From positions 1 through 52,531 of the forward strand of contig NZ_VCKW01000023.1 in assembly GCF_005889715.1 (NCBI RefSeq): DNA of 52,531 nt, given 5' to 3'. Made by a program: the position numbers and the translations under genes. Source of the stretch: Actinomadura soli (lineage in GTDB: Bacteria; Actinomycetota; Actinomycetes; Streptosporangiales; Streptosporangiaceae). The notes beneath the pieces are model-generated. The model worked only from the letters and a program-made list of their open reading frames with translations, did no database searches and was not told the DNA's origin. Shown here in pieces: positions 16,510 to 24,197 of the stretch (the first letter of the stretch is position 1; every line of letters starts with the position of its first letter).

Positions 16510-17226
16510 ATGAAGCGCAGCAAGGGTTACCGTTCGGCCGCGGACAAGATCGACCGGGAGCGGCTGTACAGCCCGGTGGAGGCCGTGAAGCTGGCCAAGG
16601 AGACGACGGTCGTCAAGTTCGACCCGACCGTCGAGGTCGCGATGCGGCTCGGCGTCGACCCGCGCAAGGCCGACCAGATGGTGCGCGGCACCGTGAACCT
16701 GCCGCACGGCACCGGTAAGACCGCCCGCGTGCTGGTGTTCGCCGTCGGCGCGAAGGCGCAGGAGGCGGAGTCCGCGGGCGCCGACCTGGTGGGCTCGGAC
16801 GACCTGATCGAGCGGATCCAGGGCGGCTTCCTGGACTTCGACGCGGTGGTGGCGACGCCCGACCAGATGGGCAAGGTCGGACGGCTCGGCCGGGTGCTCG
16901 GCCCGCGCGGCCTGATGCCGAACCCGAAGACGGGCACGGTCACCATGGACGTGGCGAAGGCCGTCACCGACATCAAGGGCGGCAAGATCGAGTTCCGTGT
17001 CGACCGGCACGCGAACCTGCACTTCATCATCGGCAGGGCGTCCTTCGACGAGCGCCAGCTGGTGGAGAACTACGCCGCCGCGGTCGACGAGATCCAGCGG
17101 CTGAAGCCGTCCGCCGCCAAGGGCCGGTACGTCAAGAAGGCGATCCTGACGACGTCGATGGGCCCGAGCATCCCGGTGGACCCGAACGCGATCCGCAACC
17201 TGACCGCGGAGCTCGAAGAGGCCTGA
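16510..17226 (+). CDS. rplA: 50S ribosomal protein L1
   Basis: 238 residues with L1 hallmarks: [73 protein letters not shown]. It forms the mobile L1 stalk of the ribosome and in many bacteria represses the rplK-rplA mRNA. The frame opens at 16459, but ATG 16510 has GGAGG (16498-16502) seven bases upstream and matches the family start. A strong terminator follows. Confidence 0.98.
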   Translation: MKRSKGYRSAADKIDRERLYSPVEAVKLAKETTVVKFDPTVEVAMRLGVDPRKADQMVRGTVNLPHGTGKTARVLVFAVGAKAQEAESAGADLVGSDDLIERIQGGFLDFDAVVATPDQMGKVGRLGRVLGPRGLMPNPKTGTVTMDVAKAVTDIKGGKIEFRVDRHANLHFIIGRASFDERQLVENYAAAVDEIQRLKPSAAKGRYVKKAILTTSMGPSIPVDPNAIRNLTAELEEA

Positions 17227-17241
17227 CCGAGCGACATCGAA

Positions 17242-17274
17242 CAGGGCGCCCCCGCCATCCGCGGGGGCGCCCTG
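17242..17274 (+). terminator. Terminator after rplA
   Basis: CAGGGCGCCCCCGC (17242-17255) and its perfect complement (17261-17274) form a 14-bp stem with a CATCC loop, 15 bases after the rplA stop. The hairpin is very stable and lacks a T-run. Confidence 0.85.
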
Positions 17275-17280
17275 CCGCGT

Positions 17281-17544
17281 TCCAAGGGCGCGCGGCTCAC
17301 GCACAGGAGTCTGCTGGCGGGCATCGAGGTGTCGGCGTCGGGCAGGCCCGTGCGTCCCGGCGACGTGTTCTTCACGCCGTTCCCGCTCTGCCATGTCGCC
17401 GGATACCAGGTCATGCTGCACCACCTGTTCCGGCGGCATGCCGTCGTGCTGCGCCGGTTCGGCGCGGCCGCGCTCGTGGAGGCGGCGCGACGGCACGGGG
17501 TGACGAGCCTGTCGCTGGCCCCGACGATGTGCGCGCCCACCTGA
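17281..17544 (+). pseudogene. Fragment of an AMP-dependent acyl-CoA synthetase/ligase gene
   Basis: The in-frame translation begins SKGARLTHRSLLAG, the second half of the AMP-binding P-loop (normally TSGTTGxPKGVxLTHR). It continues GDVFFTPFPLCHVAGYQVML, the next conserved block of fadD/CoA-ligase enzymes, then VTSLSLAPTMCAPT and a stop. About 87 of the usual 500 or more residues remain, with neither N- nor C-terminal domain. It starts seven bases after the rplA terminator, so the break lies exactly at that hairpin. There is no start codon or ribosome site at the 5' edge. It is a fossil of a ligase once sited here. Confidence 0.8.
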
Positions 17545-17721
17545 GCGAACGTCCGGCGCCCGGCTGAGCGAACGGCCTGGCATTGGCCATTTGGCTCCCT
17601 CGCGGCTACGCCGGGGGTCGTACCGTAGTCGCGGGCATTCGTACCACCGGGGGATGTAGCGCCGTTAAGGCCTCGGGACACTGGGAACACCAGCAGGGCG
17701 ATCAAGGGAGGCTCAACCCTT

Positions 17722-18573
17722 ATGAACCGACGACTCATGGTGGCGGCCGGTGGCACCGCCGTGGGTGCCGCGCTCCTCCTGTCCGGATGCGGCGGGGACG
17801 GGACGACGAGCACCGAGAACATGAAGCTCAGCGCCGACCAGGCGTTGCTGAAGACGTCCCAGAAGACCGGCCAGACCGACACGTTCAAGGCCGACCTCAC
17901 GGTGACGGGCACGGGCGAGCACGGCGGCAAGATCCACGCCGACGGCCGGTTCCAGCTGCGTCCGGAGCTGAAGTTCAGCGCGAAGCTGGACGAGTTCAGC
18001 AGCAACGGGCGGACCGTCCCCGGCGCCAAGGGCCAGGCGCTGTTCACCGACAACGTCCTGTACGCCAAGGTCCCGCAGCTCGCCCAGTTCGTCAGCGGCG
18101 GCAAGCCGTGGCTGAAGATCGACGTCAACCAGATGGCGCAGCGGACCGGGTTCGACGTCCAGAGCCTGCTCCAGCAGGTCCAGCAGGTCGACCCGGCCGA
18201 GCAGACGAAGATGTTCACCGGTTCCAAGGACGCCCGCCGCGTCGGCACCGAAACGGTCGACGGCGTGAAGACGACGCACTACGCCGGCACGGTGACCGTC
18301 CAGGACGCGCTGAACCAGCTCGACGCGCAGTCCCGCGAGAAGGTGAGCAAGTGGCTGCCGAAGGACCGCGCCAACAGCAAGATCAACTTTGACCTGTGGA
18401 CGGACGGCGACAACCTGCCCCGCAAGCTCGTGTCCAAGGCGACGGGCCCGCAGGGCGAGAACGGCACGGTGACCGTCCTGTACAGCGACTACGGCAAGTC
18501 GTTCAGCGTCAATCCGCCGCCGTCCGACCAGGTGGGGCAGCTGTCGCTCGGCGGGATGCTCGGCGGGAACTGA
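17722..18573 (+). CDS. LppX/LprG-like lipoprotein (first of a tandem pair)
   Basis: 283 residues. A lipoprotein signal peptide (MNRRLMVAAGGTAVGAALLLSGC) has lipobox LSGC, so Cys23 is acylated. The mature part reads as a single beta-rich, LolA/LppX-like half-barrel: TFKADLTVTGTGEHGGKIHADG, VLYAKVPQLAQF, PWLKIDVNQ, VDGVKTTHYAGTV, FDLWTDGDNLPRKL. In mycobacteria this fold carries lipids in the envelope (LppX for PDIM, LprG for triacylglycerides); here the ligand is unknown. It is a paralogue of the next gene with the same motif order. Co-location with the mce lipid importer 2.8 kb downstream makes lipid trafficking plausible. Confidence 0.85.
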   Translation: MNRRLMVAAGGTAVGAALLLSGCGGDGTTSTENMKLSADQALLKTSQKTGQTDTFKADLTVTGTGEHGGKIHADGRFQLRPELKFSAKLDEFSSNGRTVPGAKGQALFTDNVLYAKVPQLAQFVSGGKPWLKIDVNQMAQRTGFDVQSLLQQVQQVDPAEQTKMFTGSKDARRVGTETVDGVKTTHYAGTVTVQDALNQLDAQSREKVSKWLPKDRANSKINFDLWTDGDNLPRKLVSKATGPQGENGTVTVLYSDYGKSFSVNPPPSDQVGQLSLGGMLGGN

Positions 18574-18721
18574 GAATCCGGCATCCCCGACATCTGGGGA
18601 CTTGTGTGAACCTGCGGGGTCTCCTCAGCGTCTGATCTAGCATTCGGCCTGACGGCCGGAGCGTGCCAGAGCGCGCCAGAGCGAACCGGCGCTGGCAGAC
18701 CAGACCAAGGAGACCCCCCAC

Positions 18722-19603
18722 ATGATCCGTCGTTTCGCCGTGGGTACGGCGCTGGCGACCTGCTTCGCCCTCTCGCTGACCGGCTGTCTCGGGGACGCCG
18801 GGAACAAGGTGGACGAGGCCGGCGAGAACCTGAAGCTGTCGGCCGCGCAGGTGCTGGGCAAGGCAGCGGAGAAGACCGGCAGCGTCGACTCGTTCAAGGC
18901 CGACCTCTCGATGCAGGTGAGCGGATCGAGCGAGGGCAACGTCACGGCGTCCGGCCAGATGCAGTACCGGACGAAGCCCGACCTCGCCTACAGCATGAGG
19001 TTCGACCAGATGTCGGTGGGCGGCCAGTCCATGGGAGGCATGGAGTACGTCCTCGTCAGCCGGACCATGTACATGAAGATCCCGATGCTGTCGCAGCTCG
19101 GCGGCGGGTCCGCGGCCAAGCCGTGGCTGAGGATCTCGCTGGACGAGCTGGGCCGCAAGTCCGGGATGAACATCGACGAGCTGCTCCAGCAGTCGCAGCA
19201 GATGGACCCCGTCCAGAACACCAAGATGCTCACCGCGTCCAAGGACGTGCGCGAGGTCGGCAAGGAGACGGTGAACGGCGTCGAGACGACGCACTACACC
19301 GGCACCTACCGGATGGAGGACGCGATCTCCAAGCTGCCCGCCGAGTCGCAGGAGGCCCTCCGCAAGAGCTACGCCGACAGCGGCATGCAGAACATGACCT
19401 TCGACCTGTGGGTGGACGGCGAGCAGCTCCCCCGCAAGCTGGCGATGAAGTCGCAGCAGACGGCCGACGGCGTCATGAACATGACGATGACCTACCGCGA
19501 CTACGGCAAGCCGGTGGAGATCGCCGCGCCGCCGGCGAGCGAGACCACCGACTTCAGCCAGATGCTGAACGGCCTCGGCGGCGGTGGCATCCCGGGCAGC
19601 TGA
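18722..19603 (+). CDS. LppX/LprG-like lipoprotein (second of a tandem pair)
   Basis: 293 residues. The signal peptide MIRRFAVGTALATCFALSLTGC has lipobox LTGC. The mature domain follows its upstream paralogue motif by motif: SFKADLSMQVSGSSEGNVTASG, TMYMKIPMLSQL, PWLRISLDELG, VNGVETTHYTGTYR, FDLWVDGEQLPRKLAMK, YRDYGKPV. It ends with a Gly-rich tail. The 148-base gap from the first gene suggests its own promoter or processing site. Role inferred as an envelope lipid-binding lipoprotein. An intrinsic terminator follows. Confidence 0.85.
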   Translation: MIRRFAVGTALATCFALSLTGCLGDAGNKVDEAGENLKLSAAQVLGKAAEKTGSVDSFKADLSMQVSGSSEGNVTASGQMQYRTKPDLAYSMRFDQMSVGGQSMGGMEYVLVSRTMYMKIPMLSQLGGGSAAKPWLRISLDELGRKSGMNIDELLQQSQQMDPVQNTKMLTASKDVREVGKETVNGVETTHYTGTYRMEDAISKLPAESQEALRKSYADSGMQNMTFDLWVDGEQLPRKLAMKSQQTADGVMNMTMTYRDYGKPVEIAAPPASETTDFSQMLNGLGGGGIPGS

Positions 19604-19645
19604 CGCTCACCGGGAACGCCGGACACCCGAGTACCGGACACCGAG

Positions 19646-19680
19646 AAGGGCCGCGCCGCGATCGCCGGTGCGGCCCTTTT
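19646..19680 (+). terminator. Intrinsic terminator after the lipoprotein pair
   Basis: AAGGGCCGC (19646-19654) pairs with GCGGCCCTT (19670-19678), extended inward by GCCG/CGGT pairs, and ends in TTTT. This is one of the few classic stem-plus-T-run terminators in the window. Confidence 0.85.
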
Positions 19681-19692
19681 CCGTCCCCGAAT

Positions 19693-19721
19693 TTGGCCTA
19701 GCCGGGAGACGCACGTATTCT
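19693..19721 (+). promoter_or_regulatory. rplJ: Promoter of the rplJ-rplL operon
   Basis: TTGGCC (19693-19698) and TATTCT (19716-19721) with 17 bp between them lie directly after the preceding terminator. Predicted start near 19728, giving a leader of about 225 bases. Confidence 0.65.
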
Positions 19722-19727
19722 GTTCTC

Positions 19728-19952
19728 TGCCGAAGACCGCCGGTCGTCACCCCGCAAGGGGTGGCCGAAGGACCCGAACTCGTTCGGGCGGCCTGCGCAG
19801 GTGAGACGAGAGCTTCCGCATGGCCTCCCGTGCCGTGCTTGGACGCCCCGCGCGCCTGCGCCGGGGCGTTTTTTGGTCGATCGGAACCCGTCCCGGACTC
19901 ATCCCGGGCCCGGCGACGGTCGTGACCACCCAGGTAATCGGAAGGAGGCCGC
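19728..19952 (+). promoter_or_regulatory. rplJ (L10) autoregulatory leader
   Basis: The leader holds several helices (for example GACCCGAAC/GTTCGGGC around 19772-19791), then a purine-rich GCAGGTGAGACGAGAGC segment. That segment resembles the L10(L12)4-binding kink-turn region that mimics the 23S L10 site. It ends in an attenuator. In this family excess L10-L12 complex binds the leader and lowers rplJ-rplL expression. The function is inferred from position and layout; I cannot align it to the covariance model here. Confidence 0.65.
19843..19874 (+). terminator. Attenuator terminator inside the rplJ leader
   Basis: ACGCCCCG (19843-19850) pairs with CGGGGCGT (19862-19869), followed by a T6 run ending at 19874, about 80 bases before the rplJ start. 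A complete intrinsic terminator between promoter and gene means transcription must be able to read past it conditionally. Confidence 0.8.
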
Positions 19953-20534
19953 ATGGCCAAGGCCGATAAGGACGCGGCGATCGCCGAGCTCAAGAACGAG
20001 TTCGAGAGCTCCAACGGCGCCGTGCTGACCGAGTACCGCGGGCTTACCGTCGCGCAGGTGCAGGAGCTGCGCGGCAACCTCGGCGAGACCGCACGGTTTC
20101 GCGTGGTGAAGAACACGCTGACCAGGCGTGCGGCGAACGAGGCCGGTGTCGACGAGCAGTTCCGTGACCTGCTCGAAGGCCCGTCGGCCATCGCGTTCGT
20201 GCGCGGCGACGTGGTCGAGGCCGCCAAGGGCCTGCGCGACTTCGCCAAGGCCAACCCGATGCTGGTGATCAAGGGCGGCTTCATTGACGGTCAGTCGATG
20301 GACGCCAAGCAGATCACCCAGCTGGCGGACCTGGAGTCTCGCGAGGTGCTCCTCGCGAAGCTCGCCGGCGCGATGAAGGGCTCCATGGCGAACGCGGCCG
20401 CGCTCTTCAACGCCCTGCCGACGCAGGCGGCCCAGCTCGCCGAGGCGCTGCGCGCCAAGCGCGAGGAGAGCGGCGAGACGGCCGAGACCGCCGAGACCGC
20501 CGAGGCGCCGGCCGCCGAGGCGTCCGCCGAGTAA
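19953..20534 (+). CDS. rplJ: 50S ribosomal protein L10
   Basis: 193 residues, the actinobacterial length with an acidic C-terminal extension ([18 protein letters not shown]). Family motifs are [40 protein letters not shown] and LIKGGF-like [11 protein letters not shown]10 anchors L7/L12 dimers to the ribosome through its C-terminal helix. The start ATG 19953 has GGAAGGAGG upstream. It is followed 52 bases later by rplL in the standard operon. Confidence 0.98.
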   Translation: MAKADKDAAIAELKNEFESSNGAVLTEYRGLTVAQVQELRGNLGETARFRVVKNTLTRRAANEAGVDEQFRDLLEGPSAIAFVRGDVVEAAKGLRDFAKANPMLVIKGGFIDGQSMDAKQITQLADLESREVLLAKLAGAMKGSMANAAALFNALPTQAAQLAEALRAKREESGETAETAETAEAPAAEASAE

Positions 20535-20586
20535 GCACCCGCGGTTCCGAAATCCCCAGTACTCAAGCCATAGCGGAGGAAAGATC

Positions 20587-20973
20587 ATGGCGAAGCTCAG
20601 CACCGACGAACTGATCGGCGCGTTCAAGGAGATGACCCTTCTCGAGCTCTCCGGGTTCGTGAAGGAGTTCGAGGAGGTCTTCGACGTCAAGGCCGCCGCC
20701 CCGGCCGCCGCCGTCGCGGTCGCCCCCGGCGCCGCGGCCCCGGCCGAGGAGGCCGCGGTCCAGGACGAGTTCGACGTCATCCTGGAGGGCGCGGGCGACA
20801 AGAAGATCCAGGTCATCAAGGAGGTCCGCGCGCTGACGAGCCTCGGGCTCAAGGAGGCCAAGGACCTGGTCGACGGCGCGCCGAAGCCGCTGCTGGAGAA
20901 GGTCAACAAGGAGGCCGCCGACAAGGCCAAGGAGGCCCTGGAGAAGGCCGGCGCGACGGTCACCGTCAAGTAA
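20587..20973 (+). CDS. rplL: 50S ribosomal protein L7/L12
   Basis: 128 residues. The N-terminal dimerisation domain ([25 protein letters not shown]), an Ala/Pro hinge ([18 protein letters not shown]) and the C-terminal factor-binding domain ([36 protein letters not shown] segment) are all present. It recruits EF-Tu and EF-G. GGAGGAA precedes ATG 20587. A hairpin with TCTTTT follows. Confidence 0.98.
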   Translation: MAKLSTDELIGAFKEMTLLELSGFVKEFEEVFDVKAAAPAAAVAVAPGAAAPAEEAAVQDEFDVILEGAGDKKIQVIKEVRALTSLGLKEAKDLVDGAPKPLLEKVNKEAADKAKEALEKAGATVTVK

Positions 20974-20993
20974 GGCGCTCCACCGCTTCACGG

Positions 20994-21036
20994 GAGGCGG
21001 TCGCCCCACCACGAGGTGGGTGCGGCCGCCTCTTTT
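20994..21036 (+). terminator. Terminator after rplL
   Basis: GAGGCGG at 20994-21000 pairs with the CCGCCTC ending at 21032, with an inner stem CCCACC/GGTGGG. TTTT (21033-21036) follows. It separates the ribosomal operon from the mce operon. Confidence 0.8.
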
Positions 21037-21195
21037 CGCGTGATGGGTGGCCACACCTGGCCGCTCGGGTCTTGGACCGCTAGTCTCATAGGGCTCTAAG
21101 TAACGATTGTCTTACGACGTCGCATTTAGCCGCTGATCTGGGCCGGAACCCCTTCCATTTGGCGGGGGTCCCGCTACGGTAGGGGAACCCTCCCG

Positions 21196-21211
21196 GCTAC
21201 CGGACGGTAGC
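21196..21211. promoter_or_regulatory. Palindromic candidate operator of the mce operon
   Basis: GCTACCG and CGGTAGC are perfect inverted 7-base arms separated by GA. Symmetry, spacing and position 140 bases before mkl suit a dimeric repressor. No protein has been linked to it from this window. Confidence 0.4.
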
Positions 21212-21266
21212 AATACCGTGGCCACACGGTGTGACGACGGGACGTGCGACGGACAGACAGCGCGTG

Positions 21267-21300
21267 ACGGACAGAGCCTGAGTACGGACAGAGCCTGAGT
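21267..21300. repeat. Tandem 17-bp direct repeat upstream of mkl
   Basis: ACGGACAGAGCCTGAGT occurs twice head to tail (21267-21283, 21284-21300), and the first half ACGGACAGA also appears at 21249. It is 51 bases before the mkl start, where an activator or repressor could bind, or it may be a replication-slippage product. Confidence 0.85.
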
Positions 21301-21351
21301 GCTACTCGCTCATTGGTTCGGGATTCCCCCGGCCTGGACGAAAGGTGACGA

Positions 21352-22431
21352 GTGGGCGTCGAGATCAGAGTCGAGGGTCTGACGAAGTCCTTCGGCCGCC
21401 AGGTGATCTGGCAGGACGTGTCGCTGACCATTCCCGCGGGTGAGATCTCCGTTCTGCTGGGCCCGTCCGGCACCGGCAAGTCGGTGTTCCTCAAGTCGCT
21501 CGTCGGGCTCCTCAAGCCCGACCGCGGGCACATCTGGATCGGTGACCGGGACCTGCCCCGCCTGCCCGAGTCGCAGCTCTACGAGACGCGCAAGCTGTTC
21601 GGCGTCCTGTTCCAGGACGGCGCCCTGTTCGGCTCCATGAACCTCTTCGACAACATCGCCTTCCCGCTGCGCGAGCACACCAGGAAGCGCGAGTCCGAGA
21701 TCAAGAACATCGTCCTCGAGAAGATGGAGATGGTCGGGCTGCTCGGCGCCGAGCACAAGCTGCCCGGCGAGATCTCCGGCGGGATGAAAAAGCGCGCCGG
21801 GCTCGCCCGCGCGCTGGTGCTGGACCCCGAGATCCTGCTGGTGGACGAGCCCGACTCCGGTCTCGACCCCGTCCGCACCGCGTTCCTGAACCAGGTGTTC
21901 ATCGACCTCAACGCGCAGATCGGCGCGACGTTCCTCATCGTCACCCACGACATCAATACGGCCCGGACGCTGCCCGACAACATCGGCCTGCTGTACCAGC
22001 GGCACCTCGCGATGTTCGGGCCGAGGGAGATGCTGCTGACCAGCGATGAGCCGGTCGTCCGGCAGTTCCTCAACGCCAGCAAGGTCGGCCCGATCGGCAT
22101 GTCCGAGGAGAAGGACGAGTCCGAGCTGGAGGCCGAGGCGAAGCTGGGGCACGACCCCGGCAAGCTGCCGCCGATCCCGCCGCAGCAAATGCCGAGCAAC
22201 GGGATGCTCCGCGCGGGGATGCACGCGCCGGGCGCCTGGTGCGCGGCGCACGGCGTCACCCCGCCGCCCGGCTCGTTCGTCGACGACCTGGGACGCAACT
22301 GGGTGGAGGAGTGGCCGCGGTACGTGGCGTCCATGACCCCGGTCGGCGCGTCCGGCGGCCCCGGCGCGCCCGGCGGGCGGTTCCCGGGCAGCCCGCCGCC
22401 AGGCCGTCCGGGGGCGGGTGCAGGGTACTGA
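21352..22431 (+). CDS. mkl: Mce-transporter ATPase (Mkl/MceG family)
   Basis: A 359-residue ABC ATPase that powers the Mce lipid importer from the cytoplasmic side. Walker A GPSGTGKS (about residues 37-44), Q-loop LFQDGALFG, signature EISGGMKKRAGLARAL, Walker B ILLVDEPDSGLDP and switch FLIVTHD are complete. The SGGMKKR signature and LFQDGALF are typical of the Mla/Mce branch. After about residue 240 comes a Mce-specific C-terminal tail rich in Pro and Gly. GTG 21352 has AAAGGTGA upstream. The stop overlaps the next start (TGATG). First gene of an 11.8-kb operon. Confidence 0.95.
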   Translation: MGVEIRVEGLTKSFGRQVIWQDVSLTIPAGEISVLLGPSGTGKSVFLKSLVGLLKPDRGHIWIGDRDLPRLPESQLYETRKLFGVLFQDGALFGSMNLFDNIAFPLREHTRKRESEIKNIVLEKMEMVGLLGAEHKLPGEISGGMKKRAGLARALVLDPEILLVDEPDSGLDPVRTAFLNQVFIDLNAQIGATFLIVTHDINTARTLPDNIGLLYQRHLAMFGPREMLLTSDEPVVRQFLNASKVGPIGMSEEKDESELEAEAKLGHDPGKLPPIPPQQMPSNGMLRAGMHAPGAWCAAHGVTPPPGSFVDDLGRNWVEEWPRYVASMTPVGASGGPGAPGGRFPGSPPPGRPGAGAGY

Positions 22432-23288
22432 TGTCCACTCCCGATACCGGTATCGACGCGGGCCGGCGGAGGGGCAGGAAGGGCGGCGGCTCTTCCGCGA
22501 GGTTCCGCAAGGTCGGCGACGGCGCGGTGAACGTCCTGGTCAAGGAGCCCGGCCGGTTCTTCGCCCTCTGCCTGGACACCGGCCGCGCGATGTTCAAATG
22601 GCCGTTCCAGTGGCGCGAGTTCATCCAGCAGGCGTGGTTCATCGTCAGCGTCACCGTCGTCCCGACGATGCTGGTCGCCATCCCGTTCGGCGGCATCCTG
22701 TCGCTGCAGGTCGGCGGGCTGATCCGGCAGTTCGGCGCGCAGTCCTTCACCGGCGCGACGGCCGTGGCCGCGATCGTCCGGGAGGCGAGCCCGCTGGTCA
22801 CCTCCCTGCTGGTCGCGGGCGCCGCCGGCTCGGCGATCTGCGCCGACATCGGCTCCCGGAAGATCCGCGAGGAGATCGACGCCATGGAGGTGCTGGGCAT
22901 CAACCCGCTGCACCGCCTGGTCGTCCCGCGGATGCTCGCGTGCGCGTTCGTCGCCTTGTTCCTGAACGGCCTGGTCTCGGTGGTCGGGCTGATGGGCGGC
23001 TACTTCTTCAACGTCATGCTGCAGGGCGGCACCCCTGGCGCGTACCTGGCGTCCTTCAACGCGATCGCCCAGCTGCCCGACCTGCTGCAGGCCGAGGTCA
23101 AGGCGTTCGTGTTCGGCATCACCGCCGGGCTGGTCGCGGCCTACAAGGGCCTGAACGCCAAGGGCGGCCCGAAGGGCGTCGGCGACGCGGTCAACCAGAC
23201 CGTCGTCATCACGTTCATGCTGCTCTTCGTGGAGAACTTCCTGATCTCCTCCTTGTACTTCCAGCTCGTCCCGTCGAAGGGGATGTGA
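22431..23288 (+). CDS. yrbEA: Mce permease YrbEA (MlaE family)
   Basis: A 285-residue integral membrane protein with a basic cytoplasmic N-terminus (RRRGRKGGGSSARFRK). Five to six helices and the MlaE core follow: GGILSLQVGGLIRQFGAQ, AAIVREASPLVTSLLVAGAAGSAICADIGSRKIREEIDAMEVLGI. The last is the coupling helix that touches the ATPase; its E-E-I-D-A-ME pattern is characteristic. It forms a heterodimeric channel with YrbEB. The start overlaps the mkl stop and its stop overlaps the yrbEB start by one base each. Confidence 0.95.
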   Translation: MSTPDTGIDAGRRRGRKGGGSSARFRKVGDGAVNVLVKEPGRFFALCLDTGRAMFKWPFQWREFIQQAWFIVSVTVVPTMLVAIPFGGILSLQVGGLIRQFGAQSFTGATAVAAIVREASPLVTSLLVAGAAGSAICADIGSRKIREEIDAMEVLGINPLHRLVVPRMLACAFVALFLNGLVSVVGLMGGYFFNVMLQGGTPGAYLASFNAIAQLPDLLQAEVKAFVFGITAGLVAAYKGLNAKGGPKGVGDAVNQTVVITFMLLFVENFLISSLYFQLVPSKGM

Positions 23289-24136
23289 TGGCGGCGCCAG
23301 GCAAGACGGGGAAGACGGTCTCCCGGGTGGTGAACGCGCCGCTGCAGCGGCTGGACGACTTCGGCCACCAGATCTCGTTCTACGCCCGCGCCTTCGCGTG
23401 GACGTTCCGGGTGCTGCGCCGCTACCGCACCGAGGTGCTGCGGCTGCTGGCCGAGGTCAGCCTCGGCACCGGCGGCCTCGCCGTGATCGGCGGCTCGGTG
23501 GTGATCGTCGGCTTCATGACGTTCTTCACCGGCAGCCAGGTCGGCCTGCAGGGCTACGAGTCGCTGAACCAGATCGGCACGGCCGCGTTCACCGGGTTCG
23601 TCGCGTCGTACTTCAACACCCGCGAGATCGCGCCGCTGGTGTCGGCGCTGGCGCTGTCGGCGACGGTCGGCTGCGGGTTCACCGCGCAGCTCGGCGCGAT
23701 GCGGATCTCGGACGAGATCGACGCGCTGGAGGTCATGGCCGTCCCGTCGATGCCGTTCCTCGTCACGACCCGGATGCTGGCCGGGATGATCGCGGTCGTC
23801 CCGCTGTACATCGTGGGCCTGCTCGCGTCCTACGGGGCGACGCGGGTGATCGTGACGGTGTTCTACGGGCAGTCCACGGGCACCTACGATCACTATTTCC
23901 ATCTGTTCCTACCGCCGAACGACATCCTCTGGTCATTCGGAAAAGTGATCATCTTCTCGGTACTAGTGATGCTGATCCACTGCTATTACGGCTACCACGC
24001 GAGCGGCGGCCCGGCGGGCGTCGGCGTCGCGGTGGGCCGCGCCGTCCGCACCAGCATCGTCGTGATCAACGTGACCGACCTGATGCTCGGCATGGCGATC
24101 TGGGGCACGGGCACTGGCGTTCGGATCGGGGGGTGA
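23288..24136 (+). CDS. yrbEB: Mce permease YrbEB (MlaE family)
   Basis: A 282-residue MlaE-family permease. GFMTFFTGSQVGLQGYESL begins the core. REIAPLVSALALSATVGCGFTAQLGAMRISDEIDALEVMAVPS matches the coupling-helix region of YrbEA. The last helices end GMAIWGTGTGVRIGG. The pair of unequal permeases is the actinobacterial arrangement, unlike the single MlaE of proteobacteria. A 61-base gap follows before mceA, the largest inside the front of the operon. Confidence 0.95.
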   Translation: MAAPGKTGKTVSRVVNAPLQRLDDFGHQISFYARAFAWTFRVLRRYRTEVLRLLAEVSLGTGGLAVIGGSVVIVGFMTFFTGSQVGLQGYESLNQIGTAAFTGFVASYFNTREIAPLVSALALSATVGCGFTAQLGAMRISDEIDALEVMAVPSMPFLVTTRMLAGMIAVVPLYIVGLLASYGATRVIVTVFYGQSTGTYDHYFHLFLPPNDILWSFGKVIIFSVLVMLIHCYYGYHASGGPAGVGVAVGRAVRTSIVVINVTDLMLGMAIWGTGTGVRIGG

Positions 24137-24197
24137 CTGGGATGAGCGAAGCGAACCGGGGGGCGTGGGGGGTCGTCCCCCCTCGGGAGGCGACGCG

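Larger units (their letters stand above)
21037..21351 (+). promoter_or_regulatory. Upstream control region of the mce operon
   Basis: A 315-base region with no gene and lower GC. A possible promoter is TTGGAC (21072-21077) with TAAGTA (from 21097). GCTACCG-ga-CGGTAGC (21196-21211) is a perfect palindrome, with a further CGGTAG nearby at about 21176. A 17-base tandem repeat lies at 21267-21300. Such symmetric sites are the expected targets of a GntR/TetR-type mce repressor, but no regulator gene is adjacent. AAAGGTGA at 21343-21350 region serves mkl. Confidence 0.5.
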
